Shown here piece by piece: positions 63,876-64,000 of a stretch of 64,000 nucleotides of DNA (position 1 is the stretch's first letter; every line of letters starts with the position of its first letter). The DNA lies in contig JAPOXV010000026.1 of assembly GCA_026706935.1 (NCBI GenBank), forward strand, positions 1,207,721 to 1,271,720, given 5' to 3'. A program made the position numbers and the translations under genes. The notes under the pieces were generated by a model, which did not search any database, was not told the origin of the DNA, and saw only the letters and a list, made by a program, of their open reading frames with translations. The DNA is from Gammaproteobacteria bacterium (lineage in GTDB: Bacteria > Pseudomonadota > Gammaproteobacteria > Pseudomonadales > Azotimanducaceae).

Positions 63876-64000
63876 ATGATCAGCCTCATAGACATCCTGG
63901 TGCAACTCTTCATCTTTGTGTTAGGCATCGGGGTATTAATTCTTGTCGTTCTATACATCATTGATCGGACGCAGACCAGCCATGCGATACGGCGAAATTA
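63876..64000 (+). CDS. N-terminus of a probable FMN-binding glutamate synthase-like protein (cut by window end)
   Basis: Only 41 residues are visible from ATG 63876, preceded by AGAGGAG. A membrane helix (FIFVLGIGVLILVVLYIID) is followed by DRTQTSHAIRRN, which resembles the membrane-anchored N-terminus of GltB2-like proteins (helix then HAI-RNYP). The catalytic part lies outside the window, so the assignment is tentative. Confidence 0.5.
   Translation, partial: MISLIDILVQLFIFVLGIGVLILVVLYIIDRTQTSHAIRRN

Overview
The window looks like chromosome of a Gram-negative, probably marine or aquatic, gammaproteobacterium. Support comes from the lipid A/cell-envelope block exbB-exbD-msbA/lpxK-kdsB-thioesterase-alkB-murB with rne convergent to it, an order close to that of Pseudomonas and relatives. 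Other support is the abundance of lipoprotein signal peptides, a TonB-dependent receptor, an RND pump and a TRAP transporter. No tRNA, rRNA, CRISPR array, intact insertion sequence or phage gene was seen.

Layout. 1-18.6 kb: two paralogous Sel1/TPR-like genes, then a cluster of three seven-bladed FG-GAP/ASPIC (CRTAC1-like) proteins and four secreted TPR proteins arranged around one 1395-residue TonB-dependent receptor, ending with a questin-oxidase-like enzyme. A decayed PIN-domain toxin lies inside the cluster. 18.7-21.3 kb: a serine hydrolase lipoprotein and a Rieske oxygenase. 21.6-30.5 kb: a coenzyme F420 locus (cofC, cofD, cofE, npdG) downstream of a peptide-type ABC transporter (oppABC, no ATPase) and a cyclopropane fatty-acid synthase-like methyltransferase, with an F420-dependent LLM oxidoreductase divergent from it. 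30.6-35.9 kb: alpha/beta hydrolase and an RND permease/adaptor pair. 36.0-40.3 kb: a thioredoxin-fold peroxiredoxin-like gene interrupted by an in-frame UGA exactly at the redox cysteine (a likely selenoprotein), followed by a complete TRAP transporter (tatT-dctP-dctQ-dctM). 40.3-50.9 kb: galU, then the envelope block, in which MsbA and LpxK are one 961-residue polypeptide, then rne. 51.4-64 kb: sulfatase, Cu/Zn superoxide dismutase, thiolase, a small exported protein, an EnvZ/OmpR-type two-component system, enoyl-CoA hydratase plus two MaoC-type dehydratases, an SDR, an esterase, a DUF5916-like outer-membrane protein, and the start of a glutamate-synthase-like gene.

How the genes fit together. 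The first third looks like an outer-membrane acquisition system of unknown substrate: receptor, calcium-binding propellers and TPR scaffolds in the periplasm, with oxidative and hydrolytic enzymes nearby. The F420 block supplies and reduces the deazaflavin used by the adjacent LLM enzyme; FO synthase is not in the window. The acyl-CoA enzymes at the right form a beta-oxidation-like set. Most gene calls rest on motifs visible in the translated sequence; substrate assignments are inference. The points most worth checking are the UGA-containing peroxiredoxin, the MsbA-LpxK fusion, the F420 cluster, the receptor/ASPIC/TPR cassette, and two genes that lack canonical start codons (oppA and the OmpR-type regulator).
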